A stretch of 64,000 nt of DNA from Glebionis coronaria (GCA_025667525.1 CM046882.1:19542488-19606487); one strand, 5' to 3'. Counted from the first letter of the stretch, positions 10,073 through 21,222 are shown. The notes: generated from the letters alone by a model not told the origin. Made by a program: numbers and translations.

Positions 10073-12978
10073 TGTAAAACCCGTATGCTTTTACCATGAA
10101 TAGTACCCTTAGGATCGTACGTACTAGATTAAAACTTTCCTATTATAGCATGATTACGATTACGTGTTAGGAGTTAATGTATTACGTACGTGTTAGAAAA
10201 CGATAAGTATTTACTATACACGAGCACGTAATAATTATTTGACGATAATTAATCATGAACATGCGATCATGAAATCATGAACGTAATTAAAACACGAACT
10301 ATTATTAGTTACGTATATATATTTATTAGAGCGTAATTAAATATATTAGATCACGGTATTTACGTAACGAGAACATTTAAAACACGAACGCAAATAATCA
10401 CAAACGTTTAACTTAACAACAAGATACGGAAAAAGGTACGGGTACCCCAAGTGGGGCCCCTACCCGCGGCTACAAGGGCAAATGGGCCAAGCCCATTTGT
10501 CAAATTTACTAAAAGGGAAAAAGGGGATTTTCACTACTCATAAAATTTTACAGAAGATTTTTAAGAAAAACCTAAAAACCCTCCTCCCTTGTGTCCTTGG
10601 TGCCGCCACCCTACAACCACCACAAGAGGTGGTTTGTGATCTTGGATCTTTTAATTTTAGTGATTGATCGTGTTGGTTCTTCGTCCTTTTGATCCACGAA
10701 TTCGGTAAATCCTTTTTAAATCTTTTCTTTTGATTTAATCTTTTTATAAATCAAGAACATGTGATGTTTTTACAAAAACCTAATAATTAAACATGGATCT
10801 AACGTGATTTGGTGTTAAATAAAATCAAAAGGGTGTTTTAAGGGGTGTTTGTTTTTGGCCGCAGGCTGCACCGAACCCGAAGGGGTCTCGGTTTGGCCAA
10901 GCCGACCACCACCAAGACCATACGGTATTGGTTGGTGCGTGTGGGTCCCACGGAAGCAGTAAAACATGGGTACCCCGAGTTGGTTCGGGGTACGGTGTCG
11001 ATTTCCGGTTCATTGTTTTTAGCTTAGATCCGGTTCATGGTGTATGTTTAGTTTTTTTTATGTTTATGATCTTAGGTTAAAAATTAAATTAATAAAATGA
11101 TATGATTAATTTAATAACATGACTTAGGTTATTTAATTAATTAATAATCATGAAATTAATTAACCTAAGTATTTGTATATTTAAGACTTATAATTAATTA
11201 ATTATTTTAAAACCATGGATATTAATTAATTAACATGACTTAGGTTATATTATTAATATATAATAATACATATTTTAACCTAAGCATTTAACTTATTTAA
11301 TTAAAACATGTTATACTTTAATTAAATATTTTAACCTATAGTTTAATTAAATTACATGAAATAATTATTAAACTATATATTATATCATATGACTTAGAAA
11401 ATAATCATGAAAACACTTAGGCATATATACTTAGCTTATTTAACCAGCTTATTTCTAATTATGGAAACTTTCTATTTTTAGAAACTTAATTAAATAAGGA
11501 ATCTAATCTATTTATGGAAACCTTCTATTTTTAGAAACTTATTTATTTCAGGCAGCTAATCTATTTATGGAAACTTATTTAATTAAGGCAGCTAATCTAT
11601 TTATGGAAACTTTCTATCCTTAGAAACTTATCTATTTTAAGCAGTAAATCTATTTTTGGTAACTTTCTGTTTTCGGAAACTTTCAATTTTTGGAAACTTT
11701 CTATTTTTGGAAACTTTCTATTTTTGGAAAGTTACTTATTGTTACACAGTAAGTATAATAATACATGAAATACCAGAAATACTTAATCAGATTAAACAGA
11801 ATGTAAGATAAACACAGTTTAAGGCTTTTAAACAGTAAAACATGGTAAGAACACATAAAATAAGCTAAGACATGACATAAAACCAGTTACGTATTTAGTA
11901 AGCAGATACTTATTCATGTATGTATTTATGTAGCACTAGTGATTCGGAAGTAGGATTTCCTCTCAGTTCGTCTTCTTCGTTCACTGGACATAAGGTACAG
12001 ATTCCCGTCCTTTCAGTATGGACATTCTTTCCTTATTAGGATTCCGTGTATGCAGCCAACTGTTTTCACGTAGTATAAATTACGTGTTTGATTGCTTATG
12101 TTTAATTAAGATTACCTATAGCCATATACATGCATGACCAGTTTCACCTAGTTATGGAGGTACCATAACCATAACATTAGAGGCACTGATGTTATGACTT
12201 CACCACGGCGGAGTGATTGCTCATGGCGTCCCTTCAGCTTTTGGCCATTTATTTATATTTATCATGTGGGGCGTATGGGTGCATCCTAGTTACATGTTTT
12301 TATTCAGGATTTCATGGTGAATGTGGTGTGTGCCTTGCATCCTTCACAAGGAGCTGATCCCTCCTACCCAAAAACCAGTATATTAAATTAGAGGCAGCCC
12401 CTCTAATTTGCATGATGAGGTCACCCCTCCAAGTATTCATGCACGGTGGATTTTCATGACCTATATTGGCTAATGGTAAAATATGACAAACAATTTTTAT
12501 AAGATAAACATAAGACTTTCAAACTATTAAAACCAGTTTTATTAAGACTTAACCAGGTTACTCGGGACTTAGTTTTCTTCCGCTGTTATATGTTATATGC
12601 TTATCCTATTCATGCTTTATTGTACATCCGTGCACTGAGCGTATTTGCTCAGCCGTTTTTCTTTTCTATGTTCCCAAAACGGCAGGTACTCAGGGACGCT
12701 CGTAGACACTAAGAGTACGTGCATATGGACTGGAAGCTGTCTACCCTTCTTTACATTATGCATTTCTTTTCTTATGATACATTTGCTATGGACATTGTTT
12801 AGTCCTTTCCTTTACTACACTATGTTTGTGTGTGATGAGCTTTACTTTTGGACTACCGATGTTTGATTCCGGTATTTTCCTTTTATGGTCAAGTAATGTT
12901 TAGACATTTTTCCTTGTATGCTTTGATGACACGCCATAATTGCATGTGACATTTCCATTATCAAAATGGGGTGTTACA
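10073..12978. mobile_element. Solo LTR, 2.9 kb, inserted in the acidic ORF
   Basis: It starts TGTAAAACCC and ends GGGTGTTACA, a short imperfect inverted repeat with TG...CA termini. Direct repeats CTCTA flank it at 10068-10072 and 12979-12983. The host frame is restored when the LTR and one CTCTA are removed, which confirms both edges. There is no internal coding region, so it is a solo LTR left by recombination. The large size and a CAGGTACTCAGG-type 3' portion suggest a Ty3 Del/Tekay-like source; strand and family are uncertain. ORFs at 10482, 10825, 10845 and 12645 lie in it and are not genes. Confidence 0.88.
11455..11732 (+). repeat. Short tandem repeats in the solo LTR
   Basis: Variants of a phrase 'GGAAACTTTCTATTTTT' or 'GGAAACTTATTTATT' follow each other about ten times, some separated by 'GCAGCTAATCTATTTAT'. 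This is local expansion inside the LTR. Confidence 0.7.
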
Positions 12979-13394
12979 CTCTAAATTAAGAATGATCTCT
13001 ACGAGTGTAGGATCCTCCTCAAAAGTCATGACTTCTAAAATAGGGGTATAAAAGTCAAAAGGAGTCTCCATATAAGAATCACTCATAGAGATATGAGGTG
13101 CATTAAGATCATGGGTGGGTCATCAAAATTAATGAGATCACTTAAGGAAGTGTCATCATCATAAGTATCAAAGATTGGGGTATCATAAATGGGTGGGTCA
13201 AAAGTGGGTGGGTCAAAAGAAAAGTCGTCAAAACTGAAGATAGTGTGATCACTTGAAGAAGTGTCATCACTATAGGTATCATAAATAGGAGTATAAAAAA
13301 TTTGAGGCTCTAAGGAAAGGGATGAGTTTATCACAAAATCATTTTGATTAGACTTTTCAATTCCAAAAGGATTAATAAAAATCTCATCATTATC

Positions 13395-13949
13395 TTAATT
13401 AAGAACATACATCATATTGACCGACTCTTTTCCATTTGATTTTGTTGTGATTTTTCCCATTTTAAAAACTTGTTGTTCATCCCGAACCCTAAGAATTAAC
13501 TCCCCTTCGGCTACATCAACTAAGGCTCTTCCGGAACATAAGAATGGTCTACCAAGTATTAACGGAATACGAGGATCCATCTCATAGTCGACGACGACAA
13601 AGTCCACGGGAAAAGTGAATGTACCAACTCGAACAAAAACATCTTCGGCAATACCAACGGGGTATGCGAGAGTTCGATTAGCTAACTCTAAAGTCATGCG
13701 AGTTGGTACAAGGTCGGGTAATGACAATTGTTTCCAAACCGAAAGTGGCATAAGATTGATGCTAGCGCCGAGATCCGCTAAAGCCATACAATCATCGATT
13801 TGAGGAAACGAGCAAGGTAACACGAATCGTCCGGGATCTCCTAGCTTTTCGGGAAGCTCTTTGAGAAGAATCGCGGAACAATTCTCATTTAAACGGGTGT
13901 TCACGAGCTCAACCATTTTTTCTTTCTTATTAAGCAAATCTTTAAACAT
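13395..13949 (-). CDS. Retropepsin-like aspartic protease domain of the gag-protease element
   Basis: The frame continues directly from gag after one TAA. Residues 55-60 of this piece, DLGASI, are the active-site loop (DLG in place of DTG/DSG, as is common in plant Athila/Tat elements). A second conserved block follows, PVDFVVVDYEMD then PLILGRPFL (about 117-138), the usual ILGRPFL end of the fold. The start ATG is simply the first one after the stop and is unlikely to be used alone: a gag-protease polyprotein is expected. The domain's role would be cleavage of the polyprotein in virus-like particles. It ends at TAA (13395-13397), beyond which the frame stays open. Confidence 0.78.
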   Translation of the reverse strand: MFKDLLNKKEKMVELVNTRLNENCSAILLKELPEKLGDPGRFVLPCSFPQIDDCMALADLGASINLMPLSVWKQLSLPDLVPTRMTLELANRTLAYPVGIAEDVFVRVGTFTFPVDFVVVDYEMDPRIPLILGRPFLCSGRALVDVAEGELILRVRDEQQVFKMGKITTKSNGKESVNMMYVLN

Positions 13950-15698
13950 TTAAACAAATTTAGGCATTTGAGCAAGTGCTTCAATAAGGCTTATGTTAAC
14001 ATTGACGTTGGAAATCATTTTCAAAAAATTGGAGACATGAACGTCATCTTTGGTGAGCACTTTAGCCTTGTCTAACCTAGATGGATAAGGGATATTAGGC
14101 TTAGACTTTGAAGGTTGAGAAGGAGAAGGACTCGCTTCTTGAACAATGGTAGGGATAGGCTCATTCGGCAATGGAGCACTAGTGCTAGGAGTGGTAGTGG
14201 GAGGAATCACCGAAAGGGGAGTAGGATTACTCATTATGACCTCCGGGCCTAGTCTCTCCTTTATGGGCGAAGAGATGGAAGGTCCCACTAAAGTGGATCC
14301 ACTTCGAGTATTGATATCACTCACATTAGCACGAGGGTTAATCTCGGTATTTGAAGGTAAGGCTCCTTGGGGTCTAAGGGCTTGAATCATTGTCAAAAAT
14401 CTCTTATCGTTGGACTCTTGCATTTGTCTAGTAGATTCTTGCATTGATTTCATGATTTTCTCATGTTCGGTCAATTTTTGTAGAACCAAGTCCATTTGAG
14501 GATTTTGCATGTTCATTTGATTATACCCTTGATTAGGAAAACCTTGATTAGGAAAACCTTGGTTTTGATATTGAGGTTGAAAACCGTTGTTATTATGAAA
14601 ACCTTGGTTATTATTTTGAAAACCTTGATTTTGAACATTAAAATTCCCTTGATTAGCATTCCCTTGAAAATTACCCATTTGAGGACCTTGGTTCCTATTT
14701 TGGTATTGGGTATTTTGGGCGGGTGGGGGTGGTCTTTGTGGTGCTACAAAACCCGGGGGAGCCAAATAATTAGTACTCTTGTAAGACAAATGGTTAACAT
14801 CAACATTTGGTTTAAATGGAACCCTTTCATTAGCATTAAAAGCACAAACTTGTTGTTGTTGATTATTGTAAACCTTGTCACAATTGAAATATGAATGTGG
14901 TCCACCACAAGTCTCACACGTATCACTATTTTCTTTCAAGGCATTCACCTGACCATTGAGGGCATCGGTTTTTAGAGCAAGTGTTTCAACAAGCGAAGTG
15001 AGTTTATCGATTCTCTTGTCACTCTCACTAGAACTAGCACTCGCCATAGTGGCCCTAACACTCTTGGTTTGTACTTTAGCCTTGTTTTCAATTATGGCCA
15101 AAGCCTCGTTCATTGATTTAACAAGAATATTGCCCCCCGCGACGCTATTAAGTGAGTCTTGGTCATTTAGAGTTAAACCATTGTAAAACGTATTAATTTG
15201 ATGCACTTTAGTGAAATCGTGTTGTGGACATTTTCTCAAAAGTTCTTTAAATCGATCCCAAGACTCACTAAACGTTTCCCCATATTGTTGTTCAAAGGTG
15301 ATGATCTCATTTCTTAAAGAAGTGGTCCGTGATGGTGGGAAAAAGTAGTTTATGAACTTGGTCTCTAAGTCGATCCATGTGGTAATACTTTGGGGTGGTT
15401 CCTTATCAAGCCAAATCCGGGCTTGTCCCTCGAGGGAAAAAGGAAAGAGTTGCAAACGAATAGCCTCATGTGGCACCCCATTGTATTTGACGGTGTTGGC
15501 TAATTGTATGAAACGTTTGATATGAGCGTGTGGGTCATCATTAGTACGGCCTAAAAATGGTGTAGCGGAAACCATTTGAATAAAACCCGTTTTAAGTTCA
15601 AAATGATTAGCTCCAATATCCGGCACCACAATCACGTCATCGTTTCCTTCAACGTGAGATTGGAGAATCTCAATCATTGGTCGATTATCCGTTGCCAT
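13950..15698 (-). CDS. Gag protein of the non-autonomous Ty3-type element
   Basis: 582 residues. Residues 40-200 match the plant retrotransposon gag domain: HIKRFIQLANTVK, RLQLFPFSLEGQARIWL, then ETKFINYFFPPSRT and FKELLRKCPQHD. A zinc knuckle CETCGGPHSYFNC lies at about 259-271; its spacing is CX2CX3HX4C, one residue short of the usual CX4H. A long Asn/Gln/Gly/Phe-rich tract (about 335-410, repeats of NQGF and NNNQG) follows, then a Pro/Ser-rich linker and IPYPSRLDKAK, a conserved pre-protease motif. The protein would form the particle shell. It ends in TAA with the protease in the same frame just after; ORFs on the other strand here are shadows. Confidence 0.85.
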   Translation of the reverse strand: MATDNRPMIEILQSHVEGNDDVIVVPDIGANHFELKTGFIQMVSATPFLGRTNDDPHAHIKRFIQLANTVKYNGVPHEAIRLQLFPFSLEGQARIWLDKEPPQSITTWIDLETKFINYFFPPSRTTSLRNEIITFEQQYGETFSESWDRFKELLRKCPQHDFTKVHQINTFYNGLTLNDQDSLNSVAGGNILVKSMNEALAIIENKAKVQTKSVRATMASASSSESDKRIDKLTSLVETLALKTDALNGQVNALKENSDTCETCGGPHSYFNCDKVYNNQQQQVCAFNANERVPFKPNVDVNHLSYKSTNYLAPPGFVAPQRPPPPAQNTQYQNRNQGPQMGNFQGNANQGNFNVQNQGFQNNNQGFHNNNGFQPQYQNQGFPNQGFPNQGYNQMNMQNPQMDLVLQKLTEHEKIMKSMQESTRQMQESNDKRFLTMIQALRPQGALPSNTEINPRANVSDINTRSGSTLVGPSISSPIKERLGPEVIMSNPTPLSVIPPTTTPSTSAPLPNEPIPTIVQEASPSPSQPSKSKPNIPYPSRLDKAKVLTKDDVHVSNFLKMISNVNVNISLIEALAQMPKFV

Positions 15699-16565
15699 CG
15701 TATTGTCGAAATCTCGATTCTCGGGATCGGCTTTAATGATGGTCTTTTTGTTTTTCTTCTTCTACTTCTTTTTGTAAGAATTGGAAGAGTTTGGTACACC
15801 AATCGATATGTATGTATGCGCGCGAGTGCGCATACAATTAAAACTTTGGAATGATGTAGGTGACCTCAGTCGACTTTGAGAGGAAAAGGATTTTCCCTCT
15901 CGAGGTCTCGAGGAGCAATATGAAAAAGCTACAAAAATATATACTTAATTACTACTTGAGTTGGCAAACCAATAATCGGTCGTCCCTCTCAATATACGCA
16001 CAAGCAAGCGGGGAAACGAGGTGGCACAAAGCACTTAAAAACCTTTTTCCTTATACGGCCTTTTATAGCGCGTCGCCTTATACACACCTTATAGTTTGTA
16101 TATGTCGAGTTCAAACGTCTTACTAGTATTTATCTATTTTGCCCTTTTTTCTTGTTATGGATGCGACTACAATAGTTAGGTGATGAAATCCCAACTAAGG
16201 CTTATTTGAAAAGTAGGTAAATTATTGTGCTACGTAATATACTATTGTAAAAGAAAAATCTTTTTGTATTTAGAAAAATATATATTCACAATAAAAACGA
16301 AAGAAATCGAACTAAAAATTTAACACTAATACGTAATATTTTTGGTGTAATACTTTTAGGAAAAAGTATTACTTTTGTATTTTCTAATTTTTTTTTTGGT
16401 GCAATTCTTAGGAAAGAAATTGCTTTTTGGGATTTTTTTAATTTTTGTATTTTTAAGTTTTTGATTTTTTTGTATTTTTGATTTTTGTAGCAAGAAAATT
16501 AACGTTCAAAGCGAACGGATCCCAAAATCCAAACGTCTTCACGAAAAATCGTCAATCGTACGAGC
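15699..16565 (-). other. Leader between primer site and gag
   Basis: An untranslated region of about 870 bp on the minus strand. It contains T/A-rich tracts (16380-16490) and no gene; ORFs on either strand here have no recognisable motif. Confidence 0.6.
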
Positions 16566-16583
16566 GAAGCGGCAGCGGCGCCA
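16566..16583 (-). other. Primer binding site (tRNA-Asp type), gag-protease element
   Basis: On the minus strand TGGCGCCGCTGCCG lies two bases after the LTR end. This matches the 3' end of plant tRNA-Asp (TGGCGCCGTTGCCG) with one mismatch in 14; the last bases of the site diverge. It fixes the element's direction as minus. Confidence 0.75.
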
Positions 16584-16585
16584 TT

Positions 16586-19394
16586 TTAATACTATGGATT
16601 TTGCAAACTCCTTTTTATGTCTAATTTCGTTCCACAAATCGACTCGAATTTGAAATCGGATTAACGTAAAACTTAATTTGTTTTTGGTAAATAAATTTTT
16701 TGGTTTTTAAACTAAAATCTATTTAATTAAAATAACTATTTAATCTAATTTTAAAAATCTAATTTAAACTAATTTTAATAAAACTATTTTGAAACTTAAA
16801 CAAAAACTATTTTAAATAAAAGTAAATTGAAAACTAATTTGAATTTATAAAAGTAATTAATATATTTCTTTCAAACTTTTTATTTTTAATTAAACTAAAT
16901 TGATTTTTAACTAATTTAAGAAAAACAAAACAATTTAAATAAAACTTAAAAAAAAGAAAGACGTATATAAACAAAAACTGACAATGTATCTAATACTATA
17001 TTAATGTAATGATGCAGAACAATATACAAATAAAGCAATAGATGAGATGGACGGGCGTTTGGTTAATATACGAGGGGTCTGGGGTTCGAAACCCAGCCCA
17101 GACACTATTTTTTTTTTTGCTATTATTTTTTTTTTGGAATTTTTGGACAGTTGAAAGACCCAACAGATCAATTGGATCTGTTGGCTTAATCAGCAATACT
17201 AGCAACACAAAAGCAAAGACTAAAAAAAGCTAGAAAACTAAGACAAAGTAAAACTAATAAGCAAAAAAGGAAACCCAAATAAGCAGGTATACAGTAAATA
17301 AGCCGACTAAATAAAATAAGCAGACAAGTAGGAAAAACTGATATAAGTTATAATTAATAAGCAGATTAAAACAGTAAGCAGATAATAAGCATAACAACTT
17401 AATACTAGATAAGCTTTAAGAGATAATCAAAACTAAGCAAATTAATAACTGAACAAACTAACTATTAAATAAGCAAATCCGATATAAGCTGAAACAAACG
17501 AATCCTACGCAACAAATAAGCAGATCTAAACAACTGAGCAGATTTAGACCAAATAAACCATATTCCAAATAAAACTTAAACTGACTTATCCTAACAATCA
17601 AACTACATATTCAGAAAACTTAAACAATATTCAAACAGTAAATAGTCAAGGCGAAAAGCAGATAAACAATCTCAAACACAAGCAGATAATCAATCTTAAC
17701 TTAAAATTTAACCAATATTAAAACTAAAACAAGAAAATTAAAAAGAGGATTAAAACCCGGTGTCGAATTCCGTTGTGAAGAAGGATGGGCGCTGTGCCTC
17801 CTTTTGAACCGAAGCACCACCTTAAGTCATCAACACCATCGTCCTCGGACCAACACTCGGACCAAACAAAGAAAATCTCTCGAACCAAAATATACACCGA
17901 TCCAAGAACAGTAACTTTTTGTATTTTCCCAGTGGGGAAAATACTTTTCACTTTCCTTTATCTTTATTATTATTATTATTATTTATTTTTTAATATTGAT
18001 AATAAATAAGACGAACAGTAATAAAGAAAAATTTAAAGATTGAAATAAATATTTGACAGGAATTTAAATTGCAACGAAATAAATTAAAAAGAACTTTTCA
18101 TTAATCATAAAAAATTACATTAACTGGAAAGATAAAAATACAATATTAATCCTAAAACTACTTTGCAAAAATTAAAATAAAGAAAAAGTGCTAATTGTTT
18201 ACATCTTTGATGGGGGTTTTTATAGGCAAAACCCCTGAAACCCTCTTCATGGCTTAACAATTAAGCAATAAATCCTAGCCCTTAAATCTTCTTTTCTCTC
18301 TCTTCTCTTCAAATCTTCGGCTGAGAATGATCCTTGTGAGCCACGGATTACCAGGATGGCATTTTTGTGCTTCTTGTGTTTGTTGTATGCTGATGTGGAG
18401 CATGTTTATTGGGTGATTGGTATTGGAGAGGTGGTTTAACCAATCAAAATAAGGATTTCAGCCACGTATGATTTGGATTGAGGACCACCAGTGTGGTGTT
18501 CTTCCCCGAAAATGGGGGGATTTAATTAGATTTGTGTGAATTAACCTTTGAGGGAAAACCCCCCAATTTTTGGTGTGTAATTTTTGGGTGATGGTAATTA
18601 GGGTTTGAAGTTGACTGTGTAAAAAAATGGTGGAGAGAAAGAAGTGGGTGTTTTGTTCTTGTTAATATCGCATTTGTGAGTGGGGATAGAGTAAAATAAG
18701 TTATTAAAATGTGTGAGGGAGAGTAATTGGGGTTTGACCGGGTGAGTGAGGAGTTGTGTGGGTAAATAAAAATAATACGTTTTATTTAATACAAATGAGG
18801 TGGGGAGATAAACACGTGGGGTGAAGGCGTAAATGAGGGTTGACCGGTTTGACTGTCAAACAAAGTGAAAAGTTTTACATTCTTTTTTTTCATTCGTTTC
18901 ATTTTGGTTAAGCCAAATGGGCTTTGTGGCCCATATATCATTCCATCCGTCTCATAACCCATTTGGGCTGGCCCAATATTTTGAAAACATCATCCTTTTA
19001 ATTAATGTTAACCATTTCTTAAATGGGCTTGTGGGCCCATTAAGCATAAGTGGGACCCACAAGGCTCAAAATCTTCGATAATGATTAAATCCACTAAATC
19101 GAGCCCGATTTTGGTTTTGTCGATCATTTTCTTGAAACTCGTGTCGGTTTAGCCGGTTTCCGTGAACTTGGGCACTCTTTTTGTCTTTTGACTTTGTCTT
19201 CGTCTCTTTTTGGGCTTTTCTTCAACATTTGACCGTGAAATCCCGTGTTTTCTCTTCTTTTGATCATTTGTACCTATCTTAACACAAAAACACAAAACCA
19301 CGCGTAATTCCGTCTTTTACGATATTAAACACATGATTATGTCTTGTTTTTCCTTGATTTTAGTGGCAAAAGGATAAGTGTTTACACACTTATT
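16586..19394 (-). mobile_element. 5' LTR of the gag-protease element, 2.8 kb
   Basis: It starts (plus sense) TTAATACTATGG next to the primer site and ends at AGCCG in 19395. The first 395 bp are shared with the left LTR. On the minus strand a TATA box (GCCTATAAAAACCC) lies at 18217-18226, followed by an A/G-rich leader-like region. 17280-17640 is rich in 'AATAAGCAGA' phrases, and (TTA)n lies at 17960-17985. A tRNA-like GGGTTCGAAACCC at about 17080 is not enough for a tRNA. Short ORFs here are not genes. Confidence 0.68.
18218..18224 (-). promoter_or_regulatory. TATA box of the 2.8 kb LTR
   Basis: TATAAAA on the minus strand in a GC-richer local context (CCTATAAAAACCCCC), in the proper sense for transcription toward gag. 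Confidence 0.5.
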
Positions 19395-20631
19395 AGCCGT
19401 CTTATTGCTTATTTGTTTTTTCGCTTACTTTCATATGCCCAAAAATTATCCAAATAAGCAACGAAGTGGAGCTTATGAAAGTTATGTCCGAGACCCAACA
19501 CGCCGTGAGTCGACTATGCTCAAACACATTTTAATAAACAACTAGTGTACTAATAATTGAAAGTCGAAACGATTAAATCCAACGTGAAATTGTTATATAT
19601 ACATCAAGATTTGTACTTGATAACACGATGCAATATCAATCTACTCAACATCAAGAAAATTTAAATCAATCACGCCACGACCAAAACAACTCGTTGACCC
19701 GTAGAAGCTCGCATGTAACTATTTTTTTCATTACGATTCAGAGGTTAAAAATAGCTGACGCATCATCATTAACAACTTGGTTAAAATCAACAAATATTAT
19801 ATCGATGACGTCATGAACATCAACTCAATTATAACAACCACGGTCTCCAAATTTAACTACTAGTAAACTTTATTGATAAAGAAACAAAATATGACAGTCA
19901 TCAACTCACGAAGATTGATATGATTTATAGAGAGTAAGTACTATTTTGTATTTTTATAGGAGGTTTTGTGAATTTTAATTAAGAAGATGTTTTTTGTTAA
20001 AAAAAATGTAGAATTTATTTACATTCTCGAGATTAACCGGAATAAAGAGTATGTAGAAGTAGTACTCTTCTTCGTAGTAATCTCGAGAACCATCTATTAA
20101 TCTACACATACATGGTACATTTACAATGCGGTATATAATCAAAGAGAGTTTTAGTTCTTTTGCCAATATGGGAGGTATACTTGAGATGATGTATAACCAT
20201 GGACACTCTTAGATGAGTGATGGTTTCATTCAGCACATCAGTGTGTTGCATGGCGTGATTGATTTAAATATTATTTTTTACATAATATTTTTTGTAAGAA
20301 AAAGAATTACATTTTTTTTAATCTAAATTAATTCCAAATTTTAAATCTATGAGAAAACTTAAAATTAAAAAAAGTATTATAAAAAGTATGAAATAAACTA
20401 AAAATATAAGAGTTAAAAGTTTTATATTTTAAACTAAAAAAGTTGTTACTATAAAAGGCTAATGTTGCAAATAATCATTAACAATATATACGTTTGGTTT
20501 AAGTTGAAAAAACCTTTAAAAGTATGTTGATGGTCTCCGTAAAATGTAAGTGTTTCATTATTATAAATTTTAAAAAGTTCGTTTTTATTATATAGCATTT
20601 CCCTTAGAAGTAAGATATCTTAAGTTGGAAT
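19395..20631 (+). repeat. Array unit in segment S1, first part
   Basis: Continues the unit after the retroelement: the 'cttatttgttttttcgcttac' block, the 'gtactt gataacacgatgca' block (about 19614), a TGACGTCA at 19805, the 'agattgatatgatttatag' block, the fold-back at 20024-20089, the minus-strand USE/TATA and the 'gatgagtgatggtttcattcag' block near 20212. It aligns with 44881-45773. About 355 bp (near 20253-20607) are absent from the other copy, with no clear flanking duplication. Confidence 0.8.
19999..20106 (-). ncRNA. Candidate hairpin RNA with snRNA-type promoter, copy in S1
   Basis: On the minus strand a decayed USE (CCCATATTG) is followed by 26 nt and TATATA (20132-20137). About 25 bases on, a 66-nt fold-back has a perfect 12-bp outer stem, 20024-20035 with 20078-20089 (TTCTCGAGATTA), and an inner stem around AAGAGTA/TACTCTT. 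Eight A on the plus strand (T-run when transcribed) follow at 19999-20006. The extent is inferred from a TATA-to-start distance of about 25-30 nt. Transcription is not shown, and the structure could be a decayed fold-back repeat. Confidence 0.28.
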
Positions 20632-21049
20632 CAATGTTTTGAAAACTGGTTCTTTAATCGACTTGGTTCGAGGCGTCAGGTCGCTTGTTCAATCGGTTCA
20701 ACCATCGAGTTAACCCGGTTGTCAATAAAAATGTTATATCTATATTGGTAGAAAAATATTATTTATAAAAATCATAAACTAGTCAACATATTGAGTATAT
20801 TAACTATTTACTAACAAATATAATATGTGAAATTAAATTACGTCTTATATATACACAATAAACATGCTTTATTTATAAAAAGAAAAAAAACAAAATTTGA
20901 CCGGATCTCGAGAACATGGTTCGCCTGGGTCTATCCAAACTTGAGGGTCTAAGCAGGTTTCAAAAATGTAATAAAGGATTTAATTTGACTCGTTTTTCGA
21001 CTCGAACTGGTTCAATCTGTTGAACGTTGAACTCGGTTTCAAAACATTG
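20632..21049. mobile_element. hAT-like MITE, 418 bp, S1 copy
   Basis: It has inverted ends CAATGTTTTGAAAAC and, at the right, GTTTCAAAACATTG. The flanks GTTGGAAT (20624-20631) and GCTCGTAT (21050-21057) agree at 5-6 of 8 positions, a decayed 8-bp duplication. Removing the insert joins GTTGGAAT to CCCACATAGG, which is the array's own sequence. An orthologous copy at 45774-46196 shows it predates the S1/S2 duplication. Confidence 0.8.
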
Positions 21050-21073
21050 GCTCGTATCCCACATAGGTTAAAG

Positions 21074-21222
21074 TACAGCTGAGCATTCGGCTCGGACCGG
21101 AACCGCTAAGATCGAACTAAACCGAAGACTGAAATGGTCTAAACACCCGGACCGGACCGAAAGTATGAGGTTCGATTTGGTTTTGGGATCTAATACGATC
21201 AACGGTCCAAAATGATTATCCT
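21074..21222. mobile_element. Small MITE with 9-bp duplication, S1 copy
   Basis: 149 bp between perfect direct repeats AGGTTAAAG (21065-21073, 21223-21231). The ends are weakly inverted (AGCTGAGCATT and, from the right, AGGATAATCATT), and the interior has CGGACCGGA phrases. The same insertion with the same duplication is at 46222-46370. Confidence 0.75.

Larger units (their letters stand above)
9606..13394 (-). pseudogene. Acidic ORF downstream of protease, split by a solo LTR
   Basis: In the same frame as the protease the reading continues past the stop at 13395-13397 into an Asp/Tyr/Pro-rich tract with repeated FDPP, IYDTP and YDDDT phrases (13083-13334). A frameshift near 13115 leads to another frame that runs to the CTCTA duplication at 12979. 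The solo LTR follows, and the same frame resumes exactly at 10072, running to the stop at 9606. The tail holds VIPFEEDLDIFLN, DSDDTYVL and an end with DPGGVSWGMSYMTLFHLYHG. I do not recognise a function. It takes the place where reverse transcriptase would be in an autonomous relative. One stop, one frameshift and the LTR insertion break it. Confidence 0.6.
7264..19394 (-). mobile_element. Non-autonomous Ty3-type LTR element with gag and protease but no RT or integrase
   Basis: The 12.1 kb insertion (9.2 kb without its nested solo LTR) is flanked by AGCCG at 7259-7263 and 19395-19399. The paralogous segment has a single AGCCG at 44881-44885 with no insert, so both outer edges are defined. On the minus strand the order is LTR (19394-16586), primer site (16583-16566), gag, protease, an acidic ORF, a non-coding region and a truncated LTR (7658-7264). 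No reverse transcriptase, RNase H or integrase motif occurs, so mobility would depend on proteins from another element. The shared 395 bp of the two LTRs differ at about ten positions, so this insertion is older than the Athila-like one. Confidence 0.82.

Noticed and set aside
12645..12866. Short plus-strand ORF with TGTCTACC-like coding look
   Set aside because: It lies within a solo LTR and has no recognisable domain.
14146..15186. Plus-strand ORFs opposite gag
   Set aside because: They are shadows of the minus-strand gag and show no motif of their own.
17042..17110. tRNA-like sequence with GGGTTCGAAACCC
   Set aside because: Only the T-arm is convincing; no anticodon or acceptor stem can be formed. 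It lies in an LTR.
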